DNA of 64,000 nt from Pseudomonas mendocina (GCA_037482215.1 CP148074.1:3348001-3412000), one strand, 5' to 3'; shown: positions 8,610 through 17,786, counted from the stretch's first letter. Notes: generated by a model from the sequence alone, not told the origin. Translations and numbers: made by a program.

Positions 8610-9455
8610 CTAGAGAGTGAGCGCTTCGAGTTCATCTACTTTGTTAAAGGGTCTGGCATCGCTACGCAAAATGGTCATAACGGCTGGCTGCCGGCTTAAG
8701 TCAAAACGGCTGGCCAATCCTGCGAGCCTTACTATCCAGCGACCTTCATAGATACCGTGATCAACCAGCAGCTCCAGGTTGTCGATCAACGCAGGCAGTT
8801 GAGCAGTCTCTGGCTTGTTGAACAGTTCGAAATGCTCGTCAACCCAGTACACCCAGCGAATATTGCGGTGGAAGGCATTGGTGTTGGCTGGCATGTTGTA
8901 GCGGTTGCTTCGCGGCCCCTCTTCGCTGTTTGGCATCCAGTTCAGCCAACAGCCGGTTTTGTTGCCGATATGCATCGGTGCCGGGCTGAAGACGCTTTGC
9001 CATGAGCCATATAGGCCATCATTGGCGGTCAGCGCTAAGGCCGCCCACATATCCCGTTTGTAGTAGGTAATCAGACTCTGCCCGCCGGAACCGTCATTCA
9101 CCACGAGCAAGTCGCGGGCATGTTTCACGGCGGCTTGGTAGTCCGTGGTGATCAGGCCGATTCCGCCTTTGTGTTCCTGACATAGCTTTTCGCCCAAGTG
9201 CTGCAAAGCACTGCCCGCTTTAGCTCGAAAACACAGAGGGCCGATATCGGCCAGATGCTCGAACTGTGAACCTCTGTAAAGCTGGGTCGGCGCCCCATCC
9301 TCGCCGGATTTATAGATCTGCACCTGAATATCGGGGACCGCTTGCTGGTCAATGATAAATAGCGTGTGACGCTCGCCCTTTACGCTTTGCCCGCTGACAA
9401 TCTGCGTATCGGCCCGCTCCAGTGCCTGTAAAAACTCATTCAACCCTTCATGCAT
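8610..9455 (-). CDS. DUF4123 T6SS effector adaptor/chaperone
   Basis: A protein of 281 residues, MHEGLNEFLQALERADTQIV..., with the features of DUF4123 (Tap/TEC) proteins, which load a specific effector onto the tip of its cognate VgrG in the cytoplasm. The ATG at 9455 is chosen because GGGAGG lies 7 bases upstream; a TTG two codons earlier is also in frame. The gene overlaps the 3' end of vgrG by 16 bp and ends 21 bp before the preferred effector start, so the three are almost certainly one transcript and translationally coupled. Its presence argues that the effector is a separate cargo needing an adaptor and not a C-terminal extension of VgrG. The family call rests on sequence resemblance (central YITYYKRDMWAALALTANDG region) plus context. 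Confidence 0.82.
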   Translation of the reverse strand: MHEGLNEFLQALERADTQIVSGQSVKGERHTLFIIDQQAVPDIQVQIYKSGEDGAPTQLYRGSQFEHLADIGPLCFRAKAGSALQHLGEKLCQEHKGGIGLITTDYQAAVKHARDLLVVNDGSGGQSLITYYKRDMWAALALTANDGLYGSWQSVFSPAPMHIGNKTGCWLNWMPNSEEGPRSNRYNMPANTNAFHRNIRWVYWVDEHFELFNKPETAQLPALIDNLELLVDHGIYEGRWIVRLAGLASRFDLSRQPAVMTILRSDARPFNKVDELEALTL

Positions 9456-11500
9456 GGGCAATCCTCCCTGCTACATGCGCCGTTACTTTGCTTGCCGCAC
9501 AGCGGGCCGAGCAAAGTCATTGGCTGGGCGATGGCAGGCGTCAGCAGGCTGCCGGGTTTATCTTTATCCGCCGCCCCCGGCACAACCGGCCCAAGGATTT
9601 GGATACCCGAACCTACACCCGGTGCACCACCTGAGTTGACGTTGACCGTTGCGCCGCTGAGGGTGATGCCGCTGGGGTCGAGTTTGATAAAGCTGCCGCC
9701 GCCTTTGGCGGTGAGTTCCATGCCTGCATCGACGACAACTTTGCTGCCTGCGTAGTAGTGGATTTCGTTGCCGGTTTCGATGAACTGGCCGACGCCAACT
9801 TTCACGTGTTGGGTTTGCGCAACGGTGAGGTGATCGCTGCTGCGGGTTTCGGTTTTGCGGTCGGCGTGGGTGGTGCGGTGTTCTTCGGCGTAGAACTCAC
9901 TATAGCTGTTGGCTTCTACGGTGTCGTGACGCTCGTTGCCGACACGGATTTTCTGGTCGTGCTCGATGTTTTCATCCCAATCGCGCTGGGCGTGGATAAA
10001 GATTTGCTCTGCGCCTTTTTTGTCCTCAATGCGCAGTTCGTTAAAGCCTCCGCCACCAGGCGAGCTCATGGTTTTGAACACACTGCGGGTTTTGTTGGCA
10101 GGCAGTTCGTAGGGCACTTCGTGGGCGGTGTGGAACAGGCAGCCGGTAATCAGCGGCTGGTCGGGGTCGCCTTCCATAAAGGTCACCAGCACTTCCATGC
10201 CGATGCGCGGAATGGCGACGGCACCGTAGTGATCGCCCGCCCAGCTTGAGGCAACACGCAGCCAGCAGCTGGTTTTGTCGTCAGCCTGGCCTTCACGGTC
10301 CCAGTGGAACTGGACTTTGACCCGGCCGTATGGGTCGCAGTGGATTTCTTCGCCCGCCGGGCCGGTGACTTTGGCGGTCTGGCTGCCAAGTACTTTGGGC
10401 TTGGGGTGCAGCAGTTGCGGGCGGTAATTTACGTCCCATGGGGTGGCGATAAAGTGGTTGCGGTAGCCCTGCTGGAAGCCGTCGTCCTCATCTGTATGGC
10501 TGGTGATGGACTCTTCTAAAACTTGCGGCTGTTTGCCTTGGTGACTGATAGCAGTTAGCAGCCACAGTCGGTTCCACTCGTTGCGCGGGTGTTCGCCCAA
10601 ATTCAGGTAGTGGCCGCTGCGTAGCGTAGGCGAGTCGCTGTGGCCTTCGGCTTGCTCGTAGTCGGCGCGGTGGCGCTCAAGGATGCGCTTAGACAGGTGC
10701 TTGCCGCGATCGCGGTTATCAAAGTTGCCGGGGTAATCGTAGTCTTCGAGGTCTGGCTGAAACTCGCTTTTATAAGCGCCTTCCATCACCAACTTGGGCT
10801 TTTCGAAGTTGTAATCGCGGCGGGTTACGCGATTGGTGCGGGTTTCCAAGGCCATGCCGAAGCGCTTGACCACAGGCTTGTCAGCGACCATGCCGCTGCC
10901 CTGTTGATAGGCCAGTTTGGGCAGTTGGGTAAAGACGCTTTGGTCATCGCCAAACACCAGTACATGGCCGTTCTCGCTGTGTTCGAAGTGGTAGTGAATC
11001 CCCTCTTCTTCACACAGTCTCTGGATAAAGTGCAGATCACTTTCATCGTACTGAGTGCAGTACACACGCTCTGGGTAAACCGTTGGGCCGAACTCAAAGC
11101 GGTAACCGGTACCTTGCATAATCCCGTGGTCTTCAAGGACTTCTGCAATAATCTGCGGCACGCTCAGGTGCTGAAAAATCCGCTGATTGATGCGGTATTC
11201 AAGGTAGGCAAGCTGCGGCACCAGCGTGACCCAATAACGGCACAGCCGCCTGCCTGCATCACCCTGCCCCACGGCCATCAGAACGCCATGAATGCCCTGC
11301 CCTTGATTATCCAGAGCTAAAAAAGCGGGTTGGTTATGCAGTGTTTCCAGGTCCAGCGCCAGATTGCTGCTGACCAGTTCAATATCGAAACGATAAGGCT
11401 CGTTAAGGGCTTCGTGGCCGGTGAATTCAAGAACCTGAAGGTCATGGGACTGGCCTGCAATGAGCAAGCTAAATTGTGCGGTGTTAGCGGGGCTAAACAT
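9440..11500 (-). CDS. vgrG: T6SS spike protein VgrG/TssI
   Basis: A protein of 686 residues with the standard VgrG layout. There is a gp27-like N-terminal part (FSLLIAGQSHDLQVLEFTGH..., DESDLHFIQRLCEEEGIHYHFEHSENGH). A gp5-type OB fold follows (DPYGRVKVQFHWDREG, SCWLRVASSWAGDHYGAVAIPRIGMEVLVTF). After it comes the signature GDPDQPLITG, then a beta-helix/DUF2345-like region and a Gly-rich tail. The ATG at 11500 has GGGAGACAAGG upstream; the frame extends 31 codons further but without a site. The protein ends CSREDCPCMKG, a Cys-rich tail of unknown role. No sheath, baseplate or ClpV genes are in the window, so this is an orphan vgrG cargo locus that depends on a main T6SS cluster elsewhere. It heads the operon with the DUF4123 gene. 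Confidence 0.95.
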   Translation of the reverse strand: MFSPANTAQFSLLIAGQSHDLQVLEFTGHEALNEPYRFDIELVSSNLALDLETLHNQPAFLALDNQGQGIHGVLMAVGQGDAGRRLCRYWVTLVPQLAYLEYRINQRIFQHLSVPQIIAEVLEDHGIMQGTGYRFEFGPTVYPERVYCTQYDESDLHFIQRLCEEEGIHYHFEHSENGHVLVFGDDQSVFTQLPKLAYQQGSGMVADKPVVKRFGMALETRTNRVTRRDYNFEKPKLVMEGAYKSEFQPDLEDYDYPGNFDNRDRGKHLSKRILERHRADYEQAEGHSDSPTLRSGHYLNLGEHPRNEWNRLWLLTAISHQGKQPQVLEESITSHTDEDDGFQQGYRNHFIATPWDVNYRPQLLHPKPKVLGSQTAKVTGPAGEEIHCDPYGRVKVQFHWDREGQADDKTSCWLRVASSWAGDHYGAVAIPRIGMEVLVTFMEGDPDQPLITGCLFHTAHEVPYELPANKTRSVFKTMSSPGGGGFNELRIEDKKGAEQIFIHAQRDWDENIEHDQKIRVGNERHDTVEANSYSEFYAEEHRTTHADRKTETRSSDHLTVAQTQHVKVGVGQFIETGNEIHYYAGSKVVVDAGMELTAKGGGSFIKLDPSGITLSGATVNVNSGGAPGVGSGIQILGPVVPGAADKDKPGSLLTPAIAQPMTLLGPLCGKQSNGACSREDCPCMKG

Positions 11501-11666
11501 CCTTGTCTCCCAGAGAATCCAGTGTGAATAAGGGGTGACCTTTTCAACCAGGAATAGTTTTAAATCGCACGTCCAATATGCGGGAAGACGCACACTTTAG
11601 AAGGTTTTTATTTCAATAAAAACCCTGCCGCGACTCAGGGCAGTCAGCCGGGATGCATTGTCCTTC

Positions 11667-11701
11667 AACCCTACTTAAATCCTCCCTTGGTAGGGTTTTT
11701 T
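11667..11701 (+). terminator. terminator-like stem with no gene in front of it
   Basis: AACCCTAC (11667-11674) and GTAGGGTT (11690-11697) are perfect 8-bp arms followed by further T residues to 11701. On the plus strand this is a classical intrinsic terminator shape, but no plus-strand gene precedes it; the vgrG operon starts on the other strand at 11500. It may end a small transcript or act as a leader element of the hydrolase gene at 11773. Confidence 0.45.
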
Positions 11702-11772
11702 AGGAATGAGAAAAATCCTGAGCTAGTATTGGCCGGGATGGATATCCGACACGTCTAATAAAAGGATCAGCC

Positions 11773-12720
11773 ATGAAGCGTTTCGCCAGAATCGTCCTGA
11801 TTGCTTTCGCATTAATGGCTGTCACCTTTGCCATTGCGGCGATCACCAGTTGGGCGCCGGATCGTGATGTCGCAGAGCTGAAGCAGCGCTGGGCACAACC
11901 ACCGTCACAGTTTGTGGCTTTAGACGGCATGCTCGTGCATGTGCGTGACCAGGGCCCGCGGGATGATCCTGCACCGGTGGTGCTGCTGCATGGCACCGCA
12001 GCCAGCCTGCATACGTGGGAAGGCTGGGCGGCGGTGCTGCAGGATAAGCGCCGTGTAATCAGCCTCGACCTGCCCGGTTTTGGCCTGACTGGCCCCTTCC
12101 CGGATGGCGACTATCGTTTCAGTCATTACACTCAGTTCCTCGGTAGCCTGCTGCATCAGTTGCAGGTGAATAAGGCGGTGTTGGTGGGCAACAGTTTTGG
12201 CGGGCAATTGGCCTGGCAATTCACCCTTGAGCATCCACAGCGCGTCTCGCAATTGGTGTTGGTTGACGCTGCCGGGTATACCCGCCCCGCCAGCTCAATG
12301 CCGATCGGCTTTAAGGTTGCACAAGTTCCGGCACTGGCGCCGCTGATGACCAAACTGCTGCCGCGCTCCATGATCGAGGCCAGCGTGCGCTATGTGTATG
12401 GCGACCCGTCCAAAGTCAATGAAGAGCTGATCGACCGTTATTACGAATTAACCCTGCGCAGCGGCAATCGCGAGGCTCTGCGTCAGCGGTTTATCCAGGC
12501 TGAGGGGGGTGATGAATACAAGTCAATTTCCCGCATTCAGGTGCCTACGCTAATCCTCTGGGGGGCTCGTGATGAGCTGATTCCACTGATCAACGCCGAG
12601 CATTTCAAGCGCGATATCAAAGGCAGCCGCCTGGTGATTTTCGATCAGCTTGGCCATGTGCCGCAGGAAGAAGATCCGTTACAAAGCATTACTCCTGTGC
12701 TGAGCTTCATTGCCCGCTAA
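11773..12720 (+). CDS. alpha/beta-fold hydrolase, membrane-anchored or exported
   Basis: A protein of 315 residues. The N terminus, MKRFARIVLIAFALMAVTFAIAAI, is a signal anchor or signal peptide. The hydrolase core follows, with the oxyanion motif LLHGTAAS, the nucleophile elbow GNSFGG (Ser near residue 143), the acid in LWGARDELIP and the His in QLGHVPQEEDP. The cap region between them (about 170-240) is helical. This is the generic serine hydrolase (AB hydrolase 1) layout; the substrate cannot be told from sequence. It stands alone, with its own upstream AT-rich region and AAAGGATCAGCC before the ATG. It transcribes away from the vgrG operon, and a 232-bp gap separates it from the ABC operon downstream. 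Confidence 0.9.
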   Translation: MKRFARIVLIAFALMAVTFAIAAITSWAPDRDVAELKQRWAQPPSQFVALDGMLVHVRDQGPRDDPAPVVLLHGTAASLHTWEGWAAVLQDKRRVISLDLPGFGLTGPFPDGDYRFSHYTQFLGSLLHQLQVNKAVLVGNSFGGQLAWQFTLEHPQRVSQLVLVDAAGYTRPASSMPIGFKVAQVPALAPLMTKLLPRSMIEASVRYVYGDPSKVNEELIDRYYELTLRSGNREALRQRFIQAEGGDEYKSISRIQVPTLILWGARDELIPLINAEHFKRDIKGSRLVIFDQLGHVPQEEDPLQSITPVLSFIAR

Positions 12721-12952
12721 GCCCCATTTAACAGGCCGCCCGCAACCCGAACGGCCTCGCAAAGCCTTGTAACAACTGCCTTTGAGCGGCAACTCCTAGT
12801 TGCGACCAAGGTTGTAGTGAACTGAACCAAGACTCCGCCGTCAGTATCTTGCGTTGCTGGTCTGCGACTCCTTATAGTCCGCCGGCATTCTGAAGTCCTG
12901 CTTCGCTAGCAGCGGCTACAAGCAGGACCGACTACCGCACTGGTGAGAGTCC

Positions 12953-13876
12953 ATGATCGAAATAAAAAATCTAACCAAGCGTTTTGCGCAGCACACCGCG
13001 GTTGACGACCTGTCGTTCAGCGTCCAGCCCGGTGAAGTGCTGGGTTTTCTCGGTCCAAACGGCGCCGGTAAATCCACCACCATGAAGATGCTTACAGGCT
13101 TCCTTACGCCAACGGCCGGTACGGCCAGCATCTTCGGTTTCGATATCCGTAAAAACACCCTCAAAGCCCAGCAGCAGATTGGTTATTTGCCTGAAGGCGC
13201 GCCCTGCTATGGCGACATGACGGTACGCAGCTTCCTTGAGTTCATCGCCGAGGTGCGCGGTTTCAAAGGCGCAGAAAAACGTGAGCGCGTCACTAAAGCG
13301 GTCGCTCAGGTGGAACTGGACAAGGTGCTGGATCAAAGCATCGAAACCCTCTCCAAAGGCTTTAAGCGCCGCGTCGGTCTGGCTCAGGCGATTCTGCATG
13401 ATCCCCGCGTGCTGATTCTCGACGAGCCCACCGACGGCCTTGATCCCAACCAGAAGCATCAGGTGCGCAAGCTGATCCAGAGCCTGGCGCAGGACAAGAT
13501 TGTGATCATTTCCACCCACATCCTCGAAGAGGTCTCCGCCGTGTGCACCCGCGCCGTGGTCATCGCCCATGGCAAGCTGCTGGCAGACGGCACGCCACTG
13601 GAGCTGGAAAGCCGCTCACGGTATCACCAGGCGGTGACGCTGGTGACCACTGAGGCGCTGGATAAAGACGCGCTGGCGGCCCTACCGGGCGTTGCCGGTG
13701 TGGAAGAAAACACGCTGGAAAACAGCCTGACAGTGCTGGCCAAACCGGGCGAAGTGATCTTCCCGCAGGTCAATGAGCTGATTGCTCAGCGCAGCTGGAA
13801 AGTGAGTGAGTTGAATGTGGAGCGCGGGCGGCTGGACGAAGTGTTCCGCAGCCTGACCCGTGGGGAGGTGGTATGA
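12953..13876 (+). CDS. ABC transporter ATP-binding protein, GldA-like
   Basis: A protein of 307 residues with a complete ABC ATPase: Walker A GPNGAGKST near residue 38, the signature region LSKGFKRRVGLAQAILHDP and Walker B VLILDEPTDGLDP, with the switch His in IISTHILEEV. A C-terminal extension of about 80 residues follows, as in drug-exporter/GldA-type ATPases. It overlaps the permease gene by 4 bp (ATGA), and a GldG-like subunit follows, so the three form one membrane export complex. Such systems (GldAFG homologues) are widespread in pseudomonads but their substrate is not established. The start at 12953 fits the first residues MIEIKNLTKRFAQ of the ABC domain. Confidence 0.93.
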   Translation: MIEIKNLTKRFAQHTAVDDLSFSVQPGEVLGFLGPNGAGKSTTMKMLTGFLTPTAGTASIFGFDIRKNTLKAQQQIGYLPEGAPCYGDMTVRSFLEFIAEVRGFKGAEKRERVTKAVAQVELDKVLDQSIETLSKGFKRRVGLAQAILHDPRVLILDEPTDGLDPNQKHQVRKLIQSLAQDKIVIISTHILEEVSAVCTRAVVIAHGKLLADGTPLELESRSRYHQAVTLVTTEALDKDALAALPGVAGVEENTLENSLTVLAKPGEVIFPQVNELIAQRSWKVSELNVERGRLDEVFRSLTRGEVV

Positions 13877-14607
13877 GTCAGTTACCCGTTGTCTTCAAGC
13901 GCGAGCTGGCGAGCTATTTCGCCACGCCGCTGGCCTATGTGTTCATTCTGATCTTCTTGGTGCTTTCGGGCGTCTTCACCTTCTATCTCGGTGGTTTCTT
14001 CGAGGGTGGCCAGGCGGAGCTGTCGGCCTTCTTCAACTTTCATCCGTGGCTGTACCTGTTCCTGGTACCGGCCATTGCCATGCGTCTGTGGGCTGAAGAG
14101 CGCAAGAGCGGCACTATTGAGCTGTTGATGACCCTGCCCATCACCCGTTTTGATGCGGTCACCGGCAAGTTCCTCGCAGCATGGGTGTTTGCCGGACTGG
14201 CGCTGCTGCTGACCTTCCCGATGGTGCTCACGGTCAACTACCTGGGCCAACCGGATAACGGCGCAATCCTCACCGGTTATATCGGCAGCTGGCTGCTGGC
14301 CGGGGCTTATCTGGCCATTGGTTCGTGCATGTCAGCGCTGTCGAAGAATCAGGTGATCGCCTTCATTCTGGCGGTCAGCGTGTGCTTCCTGTTTATCGTC
14401 AGCGGTTTCCCGATGGTGCTGGATGGTTTCAGTGCTTGGGCCCCGCAATGGATGATCGACTCAGTGGCCTCGCTGAGCTTCCTGACCCGTTTCGATGCGA
14501 TCAGCAAGGGCGTGATTGATCTGCGCGACTTGCTCTATTTCGTCACCCTGATTGCGGCCTGGCTGGCAGCAACGGCGGTGGTTATCGACCTGAAGAAAGC
14601 TGACTGA
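13873..14607 (+). CDS. ABC transporter permease, GldF-like
   Basis: A protein of 244 residues predicted to be an inner-membrane permease of the ABC-2 type with about six membrane segments (for example PLAYVFILIFLVLSGVFTFYLGG, LYLFLVPAIAMRLW, VFAGLALLLTFPMVLTVNYL and VIAFILAVSVCFLFIVSGFPMVL). The motif MRLWAEERKSGTIELLMTLP is typical of this family, at the cytoplasmic coupling region. It begins inside the end of the ATPase gene and is followed after 8 bp by the GldG-like gene, so it is the middle gene of a three-gene operon. Confidence 0.92.
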   Translation: MSQLPVVFKRELASYFATPLAYVFILIFLVLSGVFTFYLGGFFEGGQAELSAFFNFHPWLYLFLVPAIAMRLWAEERKSGTIELLMTLPITRFDAVTGKFLAAWVFAGLALLLTFPMVLTVNYLGQPDNGAILTGYIGSWLLAGAYLAIGSCMSALSKNQVIAFILAVSVCFLFIVSGFPMVLDGFSAWAPQWMIDSVASLSFLTRFDAISKGVIDLRDLLYFVTLIAAWLAATAVVIDLKKAD

Positions 14608-14615
14608 GGACGCCC

Positions 14616-16451
14616 ATGAAAAAGCTGATGGTTTCCAGCGCCGGGCTTGTCGTCATTGCCTTGGCGTTTCTTGCCTTCAACCTGCTCTCCAGCTACGGCC
14701 TAAGCGGCCTGCGCCTAGATCTGACTGAGCAGAAGCTATACACCTTATCAAAAGGCACCGAGCAAATTCTCTCGGAGCTGGACGAGCCGGTGGAGCTGAA
14801 TTTCTTCTTCTCCAACGCGGCGACTAAAGACGTACCGGTGCTGCGCACCTACGCCAAGCGCGTCGAGGAAATGCTCAAGGCTTACCAGCGCGAAGCCGGT
14901 GGCAAGCTCAAGCTGAATATTATCGACCCACAACCGTTCTCCGAGGATGAAGACCGCGCCGCCGAATACGGCCTGCAAGGCATCCCACTGCAACAAGGTG
15001 GCGATTCGGTGTACTTCGGCCTGGCCGGTAAAAACGCCGAAGGCCACGTACAGGTGATCCCGTTCTTTGCCCTGGATCAGGAGGAGTTCCTCGAATACGA
15101 ACTCAGCCGTCTGGTGCACAGCTTGGCCAAGCCTGAACTGCCAGTTGTAGGCGTGCTCGCTGGCCTGCAGGTCAACGGCGGTTTCGACATGATGGCTCGG
15201 CAACCGACGCCCGCCTGGATGCTGATGGAAGAAGTCCGTCAGATGTTCCAGATCGAAAGCCTCAAGCGTGATGTGGATAAGATCCCGGACAACGTTTCAG
15301 TACTGCTGCTGATCCACCCTAAAGAGCTGCCTCAACAAACGCAGTATGCGATTGATCAGTTCGTTCTGCGTGGCGGTAAGTTGCTGGCGTTTGTTGATCC
15401 ATACAGCGAAGCCGACACTCAAGGCGACATGCTCGGCGGTGGCGGCCTGGATAAGCACTCCGACCTCCCCGAGCTGTTCAAGGCCTGGGGCCTGCGCATG
15501 GTGCCTGACAAAGTCTTGGGCGACGGTGCCTATGCCATGGCCATCAACATGGGCCAGGGCCAGCGGCCGGTGCGCCACGCCAGTTGGATCAACCTGCCGC
15601 AGAACGCGCTGGATCAGAAAGACATCAGCACCAGCGGCCTAGAAAGCATCACCATGGCCACGCCTGGCATCTTGGAGCAAATTGAAGGCGCTAAAACCAC
15701 CTTCACCCCGCTGATCAGCAGCTCGCAGTACGCCATGCCGTTTGATGCCAAACGCTTCGGCATGCTGGCCAACCCGGAAGAGCTGATCCGCGAACTGCAA
15801 CCGACCGGCGAGCGCTACACCCTGGCTGCGCGAATTAACGGCCCGGTTCAAAGCGCCTTCCCGGAGGGCATCGAAGGTCATAAAGATGGCCTGAAACAGG
15901 CGGATAACATCAACGTAATCGTGGTTGCCGACACCGACATGCTGGCTGATCGCATGTGGGTGCAGGTGCAGGACTTCTTCGGTCAACGCATCCCTCAGCC
16001 TTGGGCTGATAACGCCAGCTTCGCCGTCAACGCACTGGACAACCTGGCGGGCTCCGAAGCCCTGATCAGCGTGCGCTCACGTGGCCGCTTCACCCGTCCG
16101 TTTGACGTAGTGGAGAACATTCAGCGTGAAGCTGAAGTGCGTTTCCGCGAGAAAGAGCAAGCCCTGCAAGCCCAACTGGCGGATACCGAGAAAAAGCTGG
16201 CTGAACTGCAACAGAATGAAGACCCCACCAAACCGCTGGAGTTGACTCCTGAGCAGCAAACAGCCGTGCAGCAGTTTGTGCAGCAGAAACTCACCATCCG
16301 CAAAGAGCTGCGCGATGTGCGTTATCAACTCAATGCTGATATTGATGCACTGGGTCGCACCTTGAAGTTCATCAACATCGGCTTGGTGCCGCTAGCGTTG
16401 ACACTGGGTGTCCTGGCCCTGTGGATGTGGCGCCGCCGCAAAGCGCACTAA
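14616..16451 (+). CDS. GldG-like ABC transporter auxiliary subunit
   Basis: A protein of 611 residues with one N-terminal membrane segment (VSSAGLVVIALAFLAFNLLSSYG) and a C-terminal one (FINIGLVPLALTLGVLALWMW followed by RRRK). A large periplasmic part lies between them, beginning LRLDLTEQKLYTLSKGTEQILSELDEPVELNFFFS, the start typical of the GldG/DUF7088 family. A coiled-coil stretch rich in Glu and Gln lies around 500-570 just before the last membrane segment. It belongs with the preceding ATPase and permease genes (8-bp gap). A strong terminator follows at 16463. What the complex moves is unknown; in gliding Bacteroidetes the homologues are GldAFG, but no gliding machinery is seen here. Confidence 0.9.
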   Translation: MKKLMVSSAGLVVIALAFLAFNLLSSYGLSGLRLDLTEQKLYTLSKGTEQILSELDEPVELNFFFSNAATKDVPVLRTYAKRVEEMLKAYQREAGGKLKLNIIDPQPFSEDEDRAAEYGLQGIPLQQGGDSVYFGLAGKNAEGHVQVIPFFALDQEEFLEYELSRLVHSLAKPELPVVGVLAGLQVNGGFDMMARQPTPAWMLMEEVRQMFQIESLKRDVDKIPDNVSVLLLIHPKELPQQTQYAIDQFVLRGGKLLAFVDPYSEADTQGDMLGGGGLDKHSDLPELFKAWGLRMVPDKVLGDGAYAMAINMGQGQRPVRHASWINLPQNALDQKDISTSGLESITMATPGILEQIEGAKTTFTPLISSSQYAMPFDAKRFGMLANPEELIRELQPTGERYTLAARINGPVQSAFPEGIEGHKDGLKQADNINVIVVADTDMLADRMWVQVQDFFGQRIPQPWADNASFAVNALDNLAGSEALISVRSRGRFTRPFDVVENIQREAEVRFREKEQALQAQLADTEKKLAELQQNEDPTKPLELTPEQQTAVQQFVQQKLTIRKELRDVRYQLNADIDALGRTLKFINIGLVPLALTLGVLALWMWRRRKAH

Positions 16452-16462
16452 CGCCATCCTCA

Positions 16463-16508
16463 GCCGTGGCAGAGCAAGTTGTCCACCTGCTCTGCCACGG
16501 CACTTTTG
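16463..16508 (+). terminator. intrinsic terminator of the GldAFG-like operon
   Basis: GCCGTGGCAGAGCA (16463-16476) and TGCTCTGCCACGGC (16488-16501) are perfect 14-bp arms around an 11-base loop, followed by ACTTTTG. It lies 11 bp after the stop of the GldG-like gene. Confidence 0.9.
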
Positions 16509-16729
16509 TCGCGAAAACGCATTTATATTCTGGAAACGACCTCCATATACCTGAAAACTGGTAGATGATCGGCAAAATCCAATATTTTCTCAGGCTTATT
16601 TAACAGTACGAACGTACAGCTATTGCTTTGCGGCGCAATACGCTGTTTTATAATCGCTCTCTGGTGATGGCTGCTTTGCCGGTACGCCATCGTCGAAAAA
16701 TAAAAATTTGTAGGCTGGAGATTCAGGCA

Positions 16730-16939
16730 ATGGCTGATCGCGAGACAGGCACCGTTAAATGGTTCAATGATTCCAAAGGTTATGGTTTTATCCAACGCGA
16801 GAGCGGTGCGGATGTATTCGTCCACTTCCGTGCTATCCGCGGTGAAGGCCATCGCACTCTGCTCGAAGGGCAGAAAGTTGAATTTGCAGTAACTCAAGGC
16901 CAGAAAGGCCTGCAGGCGGACGACGTTGCGGCTGTATAA
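16730..16939 (+). CDS. cold-shock domain protein (CspA family)
   Basis: A protein of 69 residues consisting of a single cold-shock OB fold. RNP1 is KGYGFIQ and RNP2 is DVFVHF, and the start is [20 protein letters not shown]. It binds single-stranded RNA/DNA and acts as an RNA chaperone. The ATG at 16730 is set by GGAG about 11 bases upstream and by the family's N terminus; the frame is open about 34 codons further upstream, but that part reads as leader, and long 5' leaders are usual for csp genes. The loop that normally reads FVHFSAI has R in place of S (FVHFRAI), a variant common in the CapB/CspD-like group of pseudomonads. A terminator follows at 16962. Confidence 0.93.
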   Translation: MADRETGTVKWFNDSKGYGFIQRESGADVFVHFRAIRGEGHRTLLEGQKVEFAVTQGQKGLQADDVAAV

Positions 16940-16961
16940 GCCCAGCACGCCGATCTGATCC

Positions 16962-16991
16962 AAAACGCCCGGTGCTTGCACTGGGCGTTTT
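16962..16991. terminator. bidirectional terminator between csp and dsbG
   Basis: AAAACGCCC (16962-16970) pairs with GGGCGTTTT (16983-16991). The A-run and T-run at the two ends let it serve both the csp gene (plus strand) and the converging dsbG operon (minus strand, stop at 17011). Confidence 0.85.
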
Positions 16992-17010
16992 GCTTTGTGA
17001 AGGAGCGAAA

Positions 17011-17784
17011 TCAGGATTTAGGCAGAGGCCCCAGAATCTTCTCAAGCGTTTCGCCGCGGGGGGCGCCCTGATGTTGCTGCAAGCGATCACCCTCCATATA
17101 GAAAATCGCCGGTGTGGCGGCGGCCCCCAGATCCTGCATCAACACCAAGTTGGCCGCTAACTTGCCGCTGAGCGAATCGGGTATCCGACCCAGCGGCCGT
17201 ATATTGCTGTCCTTGCCAGCCGCCTCATGGTTATTCAGCGCAGTCTGCGGCGATTTAGAACTCAGAATCGCCGCGGCCTTTCCGGCGCTGTCTTCACGCA
17301 AAATGCCCACCAGCACATGGCGTAGCTGCACTTTACCTGCGTCCACCCAAGGTCGGGCCTGTTTCCAGAACATGCTGCAATACGGGCAGTTAGGGTCAGC
17401 AATCACATACACGACTCGTGGCGCATCGGCTGCACCGTCTACGATCCAGGTACTGCGCTCCAGGCGCTGCCACATTTCCTTGCCCATGGGCTGATAGACC
17501 AGTTTATCGAGTGGGGCTTTACTGAGGTCATTGCCCTCGACGTCGTACAAGCTTCCGATCAGAACATTCTTGCCATCCGCAGTCAGGTACATGGCAACAC
17601 CCTGGCCCTGATAGCGCGCCGCAAAGCCCTGTAATCCATTGGGAGCATCGAAGCGACCAACAATTTTCAGGCCTTTTTTCTCAAATGCCTGAACCGCTTC
17701 AGGCCATTGCTCAGCATGAACCATCTGAGCGGCCAGCACGGCCAATGTTGAGCCCAACAAGCTCAGAGTGCGCAATACAGTCAT
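17011..17784 (-). CDS. dsbG: thiol:disulfide interchange protein DsbG
   Basis: A protein of 257 residues: signal peptide MTVLRTLSLLGSTLAVLAAQMVHA, an N-terminal dimerisation domain (about 25-105) and a thioredoxin-like domain with the redox motif CPYC (ADPNCPYCSMFW near residue 130) and the cis-Pro region AAATPAIFY. DsbC/DsbG proteins keep periplasmic cysteines reduced or isomerise disulphides; DsbG has been linked to protecting single Cys residues from sulfenylation. It lies 2 bp downstream of a membrane TlpA-like protein, which is probably its electron source, and in one minus-strand run with two YeeE/YedE transporters. CPYC is the DsbG-type active site (DsbC has CGYC). Confidence 0.9.
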   Translation of the reverse strand: MTVLRTLSLLGSTLAVLAAQMVHAEQWPEAVQAFEKKGLKIVGRFDAPNGLQGFAARYQGQGVAMYLTADGKNVLIGSLYDVEGNDLSKAPLDKLVYQPMGKEMWQRLERSTWIVDGAADAPRVVYVIADPNCPYCSMFWKQARPWVDAGKVQLRHVLVGILREDSAGKAAAILSSKSPQTALNNHEAAGKDSNIRPLGRIPDSLSGKLAANLVLMQDLGAAATPAIFYMEGDRLQQHQGAPRGETLEKILGPLPKS

Positions 17785-17786
17785 CG

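Noticed and set aside
1863..11500. Complete type VI secretion gene cluster
   Set aside because: Only VgrG, adaptor, effector and immunity-like genes are present; no sheath, baseplate, membrane-complex or ClpV gene is found.
16628..16729. N-terminal extension of the cold-shock protein
   Set aside because: The extra 34 residues do not occur in the family and lack a ribosome-binding site; better read as the 5' leader.
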